A DNA stretch of 64,000 bases from contig NZ_LMOJ01000027.1 in NCBI RefSeq assembly GCF_001424165.1, forward strand, positions 62,001 through 126,000. Direction: 5' to 3'. The number at the start of each line of letters is the position of its first letter. The first letter of the stretch is position 1. The notes beneath the pieces are model-generated. The model ran no database searches. It was given only the letters and a program-made list of their open reading frames with translations, and had not been told where the DNA came from. The position numbers were made by a program, and so were the translations under genes. Source of the DNA: Massilia sp. Leaf139. GTDB taxonomy: Bacteria; Pseudomonadota; Gammaproteobacteria; Burkholderiales; Burkholderiaceae_D. This document shows positions 1 to 8,283 of this stretch, one piece after another.

Positions 1-865
1 CGAGCAGCGTACTCGCCCTCTCCGCTTCCAGCCATTCGGCGAATTCAGGCGGATAGTGACCGGCAGCGGCGATCGCGCGCGAGGCGGCGGCATGCTGTTC
101 GTCGCGCGCCAGCTGCAGCACGCCGCAGGCGGCGCCTTCGATGGCCCGGCCGATGCCGCCCAGGCTGTCCCAGTAGCGCAGCGCGTACAGGTAGGCGGCG
201 CGCGTCAGGCGCGTCGGGATGTTGTCGTCCTTTGACAGCAGCGGCATGAAGATGCCGGCCAGGTTGCCGGAGGCGCCACGCGCGGGCTCGGGGTAACGTT
301 CGACCAGCGTCACCTCCCAGCCGCGCGCGCACAGGCGCTCGGCCGCCGCGCAGCCGGCCAGGCCGGCGCCGATCACGACTGCCTGGCGCGCGGGCACCGG
401 CGGCAAGAGCGGGCGCGGCTTGCGGCTGGCGAAACGTGCCGTGCCGCCTTCGAACACGAAGCCCTGCGCCATCAGGGCCGCCACCTGCTCGGCCTCGAGC
501 CAGTCGAAGGCGAGGCGCGCATCGACGGCTGCCAGCCGCGCCAGCGCGCGTGCAAAGCCGGTGTTCGGCCCGCGCAGGCCGTGCAGCTGCACGAAGTCGA
601 TGCGCGCGGCCAGTTGGGCCAGCGCCGCGTCCAGCGGCGCGCTCACGAGGTCGAGCGTGACGCCGGCCTCGCTTTGCGGAATGCGGTGCACGCCCGGCAG
701 CAGGCCGTCGGTCAAGGCCACGATGTGCAGCCGCGCCGGCCGCTCCGGGTCGCTGCGCCAGGCCTCGATCAACGCCGCCACGCGCGCGCCGTTACCGTAG
801 TGGTTGTCGAACACCGTATAGCGTTCGCGGCCGTGCCAGAAGCGCGCCGGGTTCACTGGGCTCAC
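1..865 (-). CDS. mnmC: MnmC-like FAD-dependent tRNA wobble-uridine oxidoreductase, 3' end outside window
   Basis: MnmC removes the carboxymethyl group from cmnm5s2U34 of tRNA (FAD domain) and, in bifunctional forms, methylates the resulting nm5s2U (N-terminal SAM domain). Only 288 codons are visible and the C-terminus lies beyond base 1. A dinucleotide-binding motif VIGAGLAG at residues 164-171 followed by GASGNLAGIFMPLLSK is typical of the MnmC oxidoreductase half. The preceding ~155 residues resemble a shortened methyltransferase domain: the usual GFGTGLNF SAM motif is replaced by HYGNGARV. I chose the GTG start because its GTGA overlaps the tag stop codon, so the two genes appear translationally coupled. 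Methyltransferase activity is doubtful; the oxidoreductase assignment is firmer. Confidence 0.82.
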   Translation of the reverse strand, partial: MSPVNPARFWHGRERYTVFDNHYGNGARVAALIEAWRSDPERPARLHIVALTDGLLPGVHRIPQSEAGVTLDLVSAPLDAALAQLAARIDFVQLHGLRGPNTGFARALARLAAVDARLAFDWLEAEQVAALMAQGFVFEGGTARFASRKPRPLLPPVPARQAVVIGAGLAGCAAAERLCARGWEVTLVERYPEPARGASGNLAGIFMPLLSKDDNIPTRLTRAAYLYALRYWDSLGGIGRAIEGAACGVLQLARDEQHAAASRAIAAAGHYPPEFAEWLEAERASTLL

Positions 866-1428
866 CGGGATCCCGCGTGGCGGAAGCAGCGCGGATCGTG
901 GTCGTCGACCATGCCGATGCCCTGCATGTAGGCGTAGACGATGGTCGAGCCGACGAACTTGAAGCCGCGTTTGGCCAGGTCTTTCGAGATGCGGTCGGAC
1001 AGCGCCGTCTTGGTCGGACGCTCGCCGTCCTGCCACTGCGCCACCAGCGGCCGGCCGCCGACGTAGGCCCACAGATAGCTGTCGAGCGTTTCCCCCGCGG
1101 CGCGCATGGCCAGGTAGGCGCGCGCATTCGAGATCGCCGCCGCCACTTTCAAACGGTTGCGCACGATGCCGGGATTGGCCAGCAGTTCGGCCACCTTGGC
1201 CTCGTCGTAGCGCGCGATCTTTTCCGCATCCCAGCCGTCGAAGGCGGCGCGGTAAGACTCGCGCTTGTTGAGGATGGTTTCCCAGGACAGGCCGGCCTGG
1301 GCGCCTTCCAGGTTGAGCATTTCGAACAGGCGCCGCTCGTCATGGCAGGGCACGCCCCATTCGTGGTCGTGGTAGTCGAGGTAGCGGGGATTGGCCAGGT
1401 TGGCCCAGCTGCAGCGATGGGTGGTCAT
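862..1428 (-). CDS. tag: DNA-3-methyladenine glycosylase I
   Basis: Base-excision repair glycosylase removing 3-methyladenine from alkylated DNA. The 188-residue product matches the family length. Zinc-site residues are recognisable: Cys6 and His20 near the N-terminus (YHDHEWGVP) and the His-x3-Cys pair in DDHDPRC at the C-terminus, with the conserved LEGAQAGLSW block after FEML. I placed the start at the ATG giving MTTHRCSW, because the open frame upstream has no family similarity and this start puts the first zinc Cys at the usual position. The stop overlaps the GTG of the downstream mnmC-like gene by four bases, so the two are probably one transcript. Confidence 0.93.
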   Translation of the reverse strand: MTTHRCSWANLANPRYLDYHDHEWGVPCHDERRLFEMLNLEGAQAGLSWETILNKRESYRAAFDGWDAEKIARYDEAKVAELLANPGIVRNRLKVAAAISNARAYLAMRAAGETLDSYLWAYVGGRPLVAQWQDGERPTKTALSDRISKDLAKRGFKFVGSTIVYAYMQGIGMVDDHDPRCFRHAGSR

Positions 1429-1548
1429 GGAGACGAAGTATACGTCAGCGCGGCCGGCCAAACGAAAACGCGCGCCATGATCGCTCATGGTGCGCGCATT
1501 GTGTTGAAGGCGCCGCCAGGCAGCGCCCAAAGTGCTGATTTAAGCCGC

Positions 1549-2475
1549 TTATTTGCCCGAGGTCGTGCCCGACTTCGTCGCCGGCGTCGACTGGGCCGCC
1601 TTCAGGTGCTGTTCCACCGTCGGCTTCATCTTCGTGGCCAGGGCCTTGACGTCGGCATCCTTGGCGTTCTTCTCGTTCTTGTTCAGCATGGCCAATGCTT
1701 CCTTGTGGCCACCGGTACCGCCGGTCTTCATGTACTCGCGGTCGAATTTCTCGCCCTCGAGCTTGGCCAGCTTGGCCGCCATGGCCTTGTGCTTGGCGTC
1801 GAGTTCGGTCGGCAGGGTCACGCCCTTGGCTTGCGCCACGGCCTGCACTTCAGCCAGGCCCTTGGTGTGGTCGTCGATCATCTGCTGGGCGAAGGTTTTC
1901 ACTTCGGCATTCTGGCTCTTGCTCTGCGCCATCTTGCCCATCTCGACTTCGGCCATGTTCACCATCGCCATGTCCATGATGGCCTTGTTGTCGGCCTTGT
2001 TCAGTTTCATGCCGCCGGCGGCAGTGGCGCCCGCGGTGCCCGACTGGCCCGAAGCGGACATGCCCGTTTCCGACATGCCGGTCGCGCCGGTGCCGGTGCT
2101 GCCGCTCATGCCGGCGCCGCTCTGGTGGGTCGCGTGGCCGGTGGCGCTGGTGCCCATGCCGGTACCGGTGCCGGTGCTGGCCTTGCTGGTGCTGTCAGCG
2201 CTGGTGCTGGTGCTGCTGGAACCGGTGCTGCCGGCCTGGCTCGCGCCGACCTGGCCGCTGCGGTCTTCCATGCCCTTGCTGTTGGTGTTGTTGACGGTGC
2301 CGTCACGGGCCGTCTTGCCGGTCATGTTCGACTGGTTCGCGTCGGTCATCTTCTGCATATCGGCCGCGCTCTGGGTGCTGCTGGTGGCGGTTTGTGCCTG
2401 GACGCCGAACGTGGCGAACATGGCGGCTGCAGCCGAAACGGCGAGCAGTCCTTTCAACGCTTTATTGTTTTGCAT
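1549..2475 (-). CDS. Exported DUF4142 protein with a long low-complexity linker
   Basis: The 308-residue product starts at an ATG preceded by AGGAGAG. Residues ~1-27 form a signal peptide ending near VQAQTA. A Ser/Thr/Gly/Ala-rich stretch follows (~30-150) with repeated GTGTGMG- and TGMS-like pieces. The C-terminal ~150 residues form the helical DUF4142 domain (MAMVNMAEVEMGKMAQ, then QQMIDDHTKGLAEV), which has a ferritin-like four-helix look. Family members are exported proteins of unknown biochemical role, often stress-induced in beta- and alphaproteobacteria. It is probably monocistronic. The linker is unusually long for the family and may vary in length between strains. Confidence 0.82.
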   Translation of the reverse strand: MQNNKALKGLLAVSAAAAMFATFGVQAQTATSSTQSAADMQKMTDANQSNMTGKTARDGTVNNTNSKGMEDRSGQVGASQAGSTGSSSTSTSADSTSKASTGTGTGMGTSATGHATHQSGAGMSGSTGTGATGMSETGMSASGQSGTAGATAAGGMKLNKADNKAIMDMAMVNMAEVEMGKMAQSKSQNAEVKTFAQQMIDDHTKGLAEVQAVAQAKGVTLPTELDAKHKAMAAKLAKLEGEKFDREYMKTGGTGGHKEALAMLNKNEKNAKDADVKALATKMKPTVEQHLKAAQSTPATKSGTTSGK

Positions 2476-2703
2476 GATGCTCTCCTGGGGGTTGGGAAGG
2501 AGCCGGCACCACGTCTCCGATGCGCCGCTCCCGTTCAATGGATCTTTGGTATCCGCACCGGAAGCGCCGTGTCTACGGCAGCGAACCGGCATCAGTATCG
2601 AGCCAGGCGGCAGTGTATCGCCGCGTTCGCGAACCCAGCGCGCGGTAGCCTTTTAGCAACATTGACAGGAGAGGACATGCCCGTTGACGCGCCCGCCGCA
2701 GGC

Positions 2704-5121
2704 TTACGACGCCGCGGCGGCGAGGTGCGCGCGCAGGGCCGCCAGCGGCAGCGGCCGGGCGAAGTGGTAGCCCTGGGCCTGGTCGCAGGCCGCCGAGCGC
2801 AGGAAGTCGACCACCTCGGCCGTTTCCACGCCTTCGGCCACCACCGCCAGCTTCAGCGCATGGGCCATGTCGACGAAGGCCTTGACGAAGTCGAAGGCGC
2901 TGATGCGCTCGTCTTCCTGGAGCACGAAGGAGCGGTCGAGCTTCAGGACGTCGATCGGGAAGCTGCGCAGGTAGGCCAGGCCCGAGTAGCCGGTGCCGAA
3001 ATCGTCCACTGCCAGCTTCACGCCCAGTTCGTGCAGTTCGCGCAGCATCAGCGCGGTGCGCTCGATGTCGGCGATCAGCGCACTTTCGGTCAGCTCCAGC
3101 TCCAGGCAATGGGGCGGAATACCGGATGCCGCCAGCGCTTCGCGCACTTCCCCGACAAAGGTCTGGTGCGCCAGCTGGCGCGCCGAGACGTTCACCGAGA
3201 CGCAGATCTCGCGCCCGAATTCGGCCATCAGGCGGCGCGTTTGATGGCAGGCTTCGAACAGCACCCAGCGTCCGATCGGCACGATCAGGCCCGTTTCCTC
3301 GGCGATCGGGATGAACTGGGCCGGCGAGACCATGCCGCGCTCCGGATGGTTCCAGCGGATCAGCGCCTCCATGCCGACCATCGTCATGCCGCGCAGGTCG
3401 ATGCGCGGCTGATAGTGCAGCTCGAACTCGCCGCGCGCCAGGGCCGGGCGCAGCGAGGTTTCCAGCGCCATGCGTTCGCGCGTGGCGAAGGCCATTTCCG
3501 GCTCGAAGAAGCGGTAGCGGTTGCGCCCCGCCGCTTTGGCGCGGTACATCGCCGTGTCGGCGGCCTGGAACAGCTGCTCCTTGCTTTCGCCATCCAGCGG
3601 GTAGAGGCTTACTCCGATCGAGGCGCCGATGATCACGTCCTGGCCGGCGATGGTGATCGGCGCGGTCAGCACGTCGAGCAGTTTTTCGCCGATGCGCTCG
3701 GCCGCATCCTTGCCGCGGGCGCAGTGCGCCGCGATCACGAATTCGTCGCCGCCCAGGCGCGCGATGACGTCGCTCGGACGGATCACGCGGCGCAGGCGCG
3801 CCGCCACTTCGCACAGCAGGATGTCGCCGAACTCGTGCCCGAAGGAGTCGTTGACTTCCTTGAAGCGGTCGAGGTCGAGGAACATCGTCGCCACCGTTGC
3901 CCCATGCGGGCAGGTGTCGAGCAGGCGCTGCACGCGGTCGCCCAGCAGCGCGCGGTTCGGCAGGCCGGTCAGGGTGTCATGGGTGGCCAGCTCGCGCAGG
4001 CGGTTCTGCGTCTCTTCGCGCTCGGTGACGTCGCGGATGATGGCCTGAAAGAATTCCTTGCCGCCGTCCTCGAAGCGCGAGATGTGCACGTCGGCCGGGA
4101 AGATGCTGCCGTCGCGGCGCCGCTTGTTGATGCGCAGCAGCTGCGTCTGGCCGTCATCCAGCGCCACGGCCAGATCTGGCGTGTAAGTAAACCCGCTGTC
4201 GATGTCGGGCACGCGCAGGCGCAGGAATTCCTCTTCGGTATAGCCGAAGTTGCTGCAGGCGCGGCCGTTGGCGGCGACGATGCGGAGGTCGCGGTCGGCG
4301 ATGATGATGCTGTCGGCCGCCTGCTGGAACAGGCTCCTGAAGCGCTGCTCGCTCTTCCTCAGCGCCTGCTCGGCCTGGTGCTTGAAGGTGATATCGTGGA
4401 AGTACACCGACAGGCCCTCCTCGCTCGGATAGGCATGCACCTCGACCCAGACCCCGGACGGCTCCCAGTAGGTTTCGAAGGCGCAGGCTTCGCCCGTCTC
4501 CATGGCCTGGCGGTACATGCCGAGCGACGGCGAATGGTGCAGGTCGGGCGCGACCTCGAGCAGGTTCTGGCCGATGACGAGCGATGCGTCGACGTTGACG
4601 AAATTGCCGGCCTTGCGGTTGGCGTAGGTGATACGCCACTCGCGGTCGACGGCGAAGAAGGCGTCGCCGATGCTTTCCAACATGGTCTGCTGCTGTTGCT
4701 GCAGCTTGGCCAGCGCCTCGCGCGCGGCATGCTGGGCCGTCACGTCGCGCGCCGTCGCGTAGGTCACCCGGCTGAGCGCGCACCAGCGCACCGAGATCGA
4801 CATGATGACCGGCCGCCCGTCCTTGCGCAGCCAGCGGTGCTGCAGGTCGCGCCGCGCCGATTCGCCGCCGCGCAGGTCGGCGCGCAAGACCTGGAAGCGC
4901 GCGACTTCTTCCTCGCCTACCAATTCGCAGTAGCGGCGCCCGACCAGTTCCTCGGGCCGGTAGCCAAGGATGTCGAAGGTGGCCGCGTTCAGGCGCAGGA
5001 ACCGGCCGTCTGCATCGATCAGGGCGATCAGGTCGAGCGAGTTTTCGATCAAGGCGGTGTTTTCCTCGGCCAGCCTTGCCAGATCCGCCGTCGTTGTCAT
5101 GTCGTTCAAGTCAGTGTCCAT
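2704..5121 (-). CDS. PAS-PAS-PAS-GGDEF-EAL c-di-GMP signalling protein
   Basis: An 805-residue protein probably making and/or degrading cyclic di-GMP. Three PAS segments occupy about residues 20-130, 147-253 and 263-375. A GGDEF domain follows, with the intact motif at 457-461 and an inhibitory-site RPSD at 448-451, five residues upstream as expected. The EAL domain runs from ~555 to the C-terminus with EALIRW (585-590), DDFGTGYS and VAEGVET all present. Both catalytic signatures look intact, so either activity is possible and the PAS sensors may set the balance. No transmembrane segment is evident, so sensing is likely cytoplasmic. It is transcribed alone; the start is the first ATG of the frame. 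Confidence 0.93.
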   Translation of the reverse strand: MDTDLNDMTTTADLARLAEENTALIENSLDLIALIDADGRFLRLNAATFDILGYRPEELVGRRYCELVGEEEVARFQVLRADLRGGESARRDLQHRWLRKDGRPVIMSISVRWCALSRVTYATARDVTAQHAAREALAKLQQQQQTMLESIGDAFFAVDREWRITYANRKAGNFVNVDASLVIGQNLLEVAPDLHHSPSLGMYRQAMETGEACAFETYWEPSGVWVEVHAYPSEEGLSVYFHDITFKHQAEQALRKSEQRFRSLFQQAADSIIIADRDLRIVAANGRACSNFGYTEEEFLRLRVPDIDSGFTYTPDLAVALDDGQTQLLRINKRRRDGSIFPADVHISRFEDGGKEFFQAIIRDVTEREETQNRLRELATHDTLTGLPNRALLGDRVQRLLDTCPHGATVATMFLDLDRFKEVNDSFGHEFGDILLCEVAARLRRVIRPSDVIARLGGDEFVIAAHCARGKDAAERIGEKLLDVLTAPITIAGQDVIIGASIGVSLYPLDGESKEQLFQAADTAMYRAKAAGRNRYRFFEPEMAFATRERMALETSLRPALARGEFELHYQPRIDLRGMTMVGMEALIRWNHPERGMVSPAQFIPIAEETGLIVPIGRWVLFEACHQTRRLMAEFGREICVSVNVSARQLAHQTFVGEVREALAASGIPPHCLELELTESALIADIERTALMLRELHELGVKLAVDDFGTGYSGLAYLRSFPIDVLKLDRSFVLQEDERISAFDFVKAFVDMAHALKLAVVAEGVETAEVVDFLRSAACDQAQGYHFARPLPLAALRAHLAAAAS

Positions 5122-5383
5122 GTGCTGCTGCGTATCGATCGCAAGCCTACCTTCAACCCGTTCGCCGAATGCGGCGAGCCGCTCAGGTTAACGTAATTAC
5201 CTGAGAGAACTAAATGGTGTTCTGATAATCCAGGTGAAATATATTTTTCCGTGTAGAAATTTTGAGACGCTTTTGGACGTCCTCGTTGTCAACTTGACCT
5301 GGAGCCGAAGCCAAGCGTGTTGGCACGTGCACGCGCGCGGGCGTAGACTGCCGTTTCAGAAGCAATGCCAAGAGAGCCCGCAA

Positions 5384-5782
5384 GTGCAAGCCGAACGACG
5401 AAGCGTTGAACGACCCCGGATCGCGCTGGCCGCCATCACGCGGGAGAGCGTGCGCGAGCTGGTCGAAACCGAAGCCACCCACCTGCGCAATGCGGTGGCG
5501 GCAGGGCGCAACCGCTACCAGGTGCGGCTCGACCAGCACGACCAGATCGTCGCTTACATGGCCACGCTCAATCCGATCGAACTCGAGCGCTTCTCCACCC
5601 TCTACGAACAGGAAGCGGCCGCCGCGCGCGCCGAGGCCGCCCGGCGCGACGAATGGCGTCCGGTCTCCGGGCCGCTGGCTGTGCAGGCCGGCCAGTCGGG
5701 CGAGATCATGCGCATCGGCCCCTGGGCGGTGGCGGCGGCCGGCGCGGTCGCGGCCATGGCCACCTTCATCCTCAAGCGCTAA
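5384..5782 (+). CDS. Small protein of unknown function with C-terminal membrane anchor
   Basis: I do not recognise a named family. From the GTG at 5384 the product is about 132 residues: a charged, helical Arg/Glu/Ala-rich body (IALAAITRESVRELVETE, then ERFSTLYEQEAAAARAEA) and a terminal hydrophobic segment (IGPWAVAAAGAVAAMATF) ending in LKR, which looks like a tail anchor. The frame extends upstream to an ATG at 5234, but that extension is Cys/Trp-rich and unlike the rest. The GTG has a weak AGAGAG upstream and is preferred, with moderate certainty. The gene stands alone between two signalling genes. The 5122-5383 gap shows nothing I can name. Confidence 0.55.
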   Translation: MQAERRSVERPRIALAAITRESVRELVETEATHLRNAVAAGRNRYQVRLDQHDQIVAYMATLNPIELERFSTLYEQEAAAARAEAARRDEWRPVSGPLAVQAGQSGEIMRIGPWAVAAAGAVAAMATFILKR

Positions 5783-5962
5783 GCCTGTTTAGCCTGCTTT
5801 GTGACAGGTCAACAGGGCCGCGCCTGTTGCGTCCCTGCGCCAACAGCAAGTTTCCACAAGGAAAAATTAATGCGGGCTGGGCTGCCCCCGTGTAGACTGG
5901 CTCCCTTGTCGTTTTCTCCAACATACCGGGGGTACTTTCCTCCGGCGAGCTAGCGGATTCCC

Positions 5963-7978
5963 ATGTCTCTCGGCCATTACGAACCGACCCTGGTCGTGGT
6001 ATCGATCCTGGTGGCGATCTACGCTTCCTACACCGCGCTGAGCCTGGCCGAGCGCGTGCGCCACTCGCATGGCCGTGCTACCTACTGGTGGATGGCCGGG
6101 GGCGCGTTTGCCATGGGCAGCGGCATCTGGGCCATGCACTTCATCGGCATGCAGGCCTTCCGCCTGCCCTTCCCGGTCGGCTACGACATTACGATCACCT
6201 TCGTTTCCTGGCTGCTGCCGGTGCTGGCCTCGCTGCTGGCGCTGTCGCAGATCAGCCGCCCGGCGCCCACCGCCAGCAATTTCGTCATCAGCGCCGTGCT
6301 GATGGGGATGGGCATCAACGCCATGCACTACACGGGCATGGGCGCGATGCGCATGCGCCCGGGCATCGAGTACGACCCGCTGCTGTTCGCGATCTCGGTG
6401 CTGATCGCCATCGGCGCCTCGGCCGGGGCGCTGTGGCTGGCCTTCCACCTGCGCCACCGCATGCAGCACGGCAAACTGACGCAGATCGCGGCCGCCGTCG
6501 TGATGGGCGGCGCCATCATCGGCATGCATTACACGGGCATGGAAGCGGCGCATTTCTCGCCTGGCAGTATTTGCCTCGAAGCGAACGTCGGCATCAGCCA
6601 GGATTTATTGGCCGGAATGGTCACCGTCACCGCCCTGCTGCTGCTCACCATCGCCACCCTGGTCGCCGTCTACGACTCGCGCCTGGAAGACCGCTCGCGC
6701 ATCCTGGCCGCATCGCTGGCCACCTCGGCCGAACGGCAGACCCTGTACCTGCACGAACAGAAGGCGCGCGTGGAAGCCGAGCGCCTGTCCGACATGAAGG
6801 ACGAATTCCTGTCGACCCTCTCGCACGAACTGCGCACTCCGCTCAACGCCATGCTCGGCTGGGCGCAATTGCTGATGGACGGCGGGAAGGACGAGAAGAT
6901 GCTCAGGCGCGGCCTGCAGACGATCGAACGCAACGCGCGTGCGCAGTCGCAGCTGATCGAGGACATGCTCGACATGAGCCGCCTGATCGCCGGCAAGGTG
7001 CGCATCGAGGTCGACCGCACCTGGCCCTCGGACTTCATCGCCGCCGCCGTGGAAACCGTGCGCCCCGCCGCCATGGCCAAGAACGTGCGCGTGGACATGC
7101 TGATCGAAAGCCATGCCGGGCCGCTGGCGGCGGACGCCGGACGCCTGCAGCAGGTGATGACGAACCTGTTGTCGAATGCGATCAAGTTCACGCCCGGCGG
7201 CGGCAGCGTGCGCGTCAGCTCGAAGCGCGCAGGCGACAACATCGTGATCGAGGTCAGCGACACCGGGATCGGCATCAAGCCCGACTTCCTGCCGCACGTG
7301 TTCGACCGCTTCCGCCAGGCCGACGCCTCCTCGACGCGGCGCCACGGCGGGCTCGGTCTCGGCCTGTCGATCGCCCAGCAGCTGGTCGAACTGCAGGGCG
7401 GCCAGCTGACGGCCGCCAGCCCCGGCGAAGGCCAGGGCGCGACGTTTACGCTGACCATGCCGCTGCCGAATGCGGATGGCGCGGCGCCGGCCAGCCCCGA
7501 CTGCCTGCTCAAATCGCAGGATGGGGACAATGTGCGCGAGTCCGTGCGCGTCGGCACCGGCGCCCTGGCCGGCGTGACCGTGCTGGTGGTCGACGACGAA
7601 CGCGATTCACTCGACATCGTCCATTACGTGCTGGCCGACATGGCCGCCTCCATCGTCACCGCCGCGAGCGCCTACGAGGCGCTGGAGATGATCGACCGCC
7701 TGAAACCCGACCTGATGGTCAGCGACATCGGCATGCCGGGCATGGACGGTTTGGAACTGATGCGCCGCGTGCGCGCGTCCAGCAAACCGCAGGTGGCGAC
7801 CGTGCGCGCCCTGGCGCTGACCGCCTTCTCGCGCCGCGAGGATCGCCTGCGCTCGCTCGAAGCGGGCTTTGACGAATACCTGGCCAAGCCGGTGGCGCCG
7901 GCGGAACTGGTGCGCGCCGTGCTGACCCTGTGCGACGGCCGCATGAAAACTCTTGTGCCGGCGCCGAAGCAGGTCTGA
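5963..7978 (+). CDS. MHYT-domain hybrid sensor histidine kinase with receiver
   Basis: A 671-residue membrane-bound kinase. Residues 1-235 carry a seven-helix MHYT sensor with three copies of the signature (MHFIGM 58-63, MHYTGM 121-126, MHYTGM 188-193); this domain is thought to bind a metal and sense diatomic gases or redox state. A HisKA domain follows with phospho-acceptor His288 in SHELRTPLN. The ATPase domain has NLLSNAIKFT, DTGIGI and GLGLGLSI, and a C-terminal receiver has VDDE and the phosphorylatable Asp in MVSDIGMPG. No output domain is fused and no partner regulator is adjacent, so phosphate probably passes to an unlinked protein or the receiver is regulatory. Confidence 0.93.
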   Translation: MSLGHYEPTLVVVSILVAIYASYTALSLAERVRHSHGRATYWWMAGGAFAMGSGIWAMHFIGMQAFRLPFPVGYDITITFVSWLLPVLASLLALSQISRPAPTASNFVISAVLMGMGINAMHYTGMGAMRMRPGIEYDPLLFAISVLIAIGASAGALWLAFHLRHRMQHGKLTQIAAAVVMGGAIIGMHYTGMEAAHFSPGSICLEANVGISQDLLAGMVTVTALLLLTIATLVAVYDSRLEDRSRILAASLATSAERQTLYLHEQKARVEAERLSDMKDEFLSTLSHELRTPLNAMLGWAQLLMDGGKDEKMLRRGLQTIERNARAQSQLIEDMLDMSRLIAGKVRIEVDRTWPSDFIAAAVETVRPAAMAKNVRVDMLIESHAGPLAADAGRLQQVMTNLLSNAIKFTPGGGSVRVSSKRAGDNIVIEVSDTGIGIKPDFLPHVFDRFRQADASSTRRHGGLGLGLSIAQQLVELQGGQLTAASPGEGQGATFTLTMPLPNADGAAPASPDCLLKSQDGDNVRESVRVGTGALAGVTVLVVDDERDSLDIVHYVLADMAASIVTAASAYEALEMIDRLKPDLMVSDIGMPGMDGLELMRRVRASSKPQVATVRALALTAFSRREDRLRSLEAGFDEYLAKPVAPAELVRAVLTLCDGRMKTLVPAPKQV

Positions 7979-8283
7979 CGGTCAGGAATTTGTCACACAG
8001 CCGTCAAGAGGCTGTCACATTCCAGCGTCAATATACGGGCTGTTCGAACGAACACGGCAGCCCTGCTGCCCTACCGGCGCCGGCGGTCGGGAAACATACC
8101 GGCACCAAATTCCCTCCCACGAGCGCGGCGTCCCCGCCGCCTGGCTGCACCATCCTGCACCTATCCTTGACCTGCACCAGTACCCTCCTCGACAGTGCTG
8201 CCTAAGCTGGACAGTGCGCCTGCTTACCACCTATTCCCGCGTGGCATGTTGATTGAGCGCACAAACTGGATCAGGAGGAACAA
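7979..8283 (+). promoter_or_regulatory. Intergenic region with candidate PhoB box (7990-8018)
   Basis: This 305-base gap holds three heptamers TTGTCAC, CCGTCAA and CTGTCAC at 7990, 8001 and 8012, exactly 11 bases apart, which is the periodicity of Pho boxes. A weak -10 (TATACG, 8032-8037) follows at about the expected distance. A strong Shine-Dalgarno AGGAGG lies just before the ATG at 8284. The spacers are less AT-rich than in classical boxes, so this remains a prediction. Nothing else is evident in the gap. Confidence 0.4.

Noticed and set aside
877..5196. Very long plus-strand open frame antisense to tag and the PAS-GGDEF-EAL gene
   Set aside because: It is a by-product of GC-rich codon bias: the translation is low-complexity, rich in His, Arg, Ala and Val with no domain, while the minus strand encodes complete families over the same bases.
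5783..5962. Inverted CTGTCA-like pieces suggesting a second Pho box
   Set aside because: Only one imperfect half-site, no 11-base periodicity.
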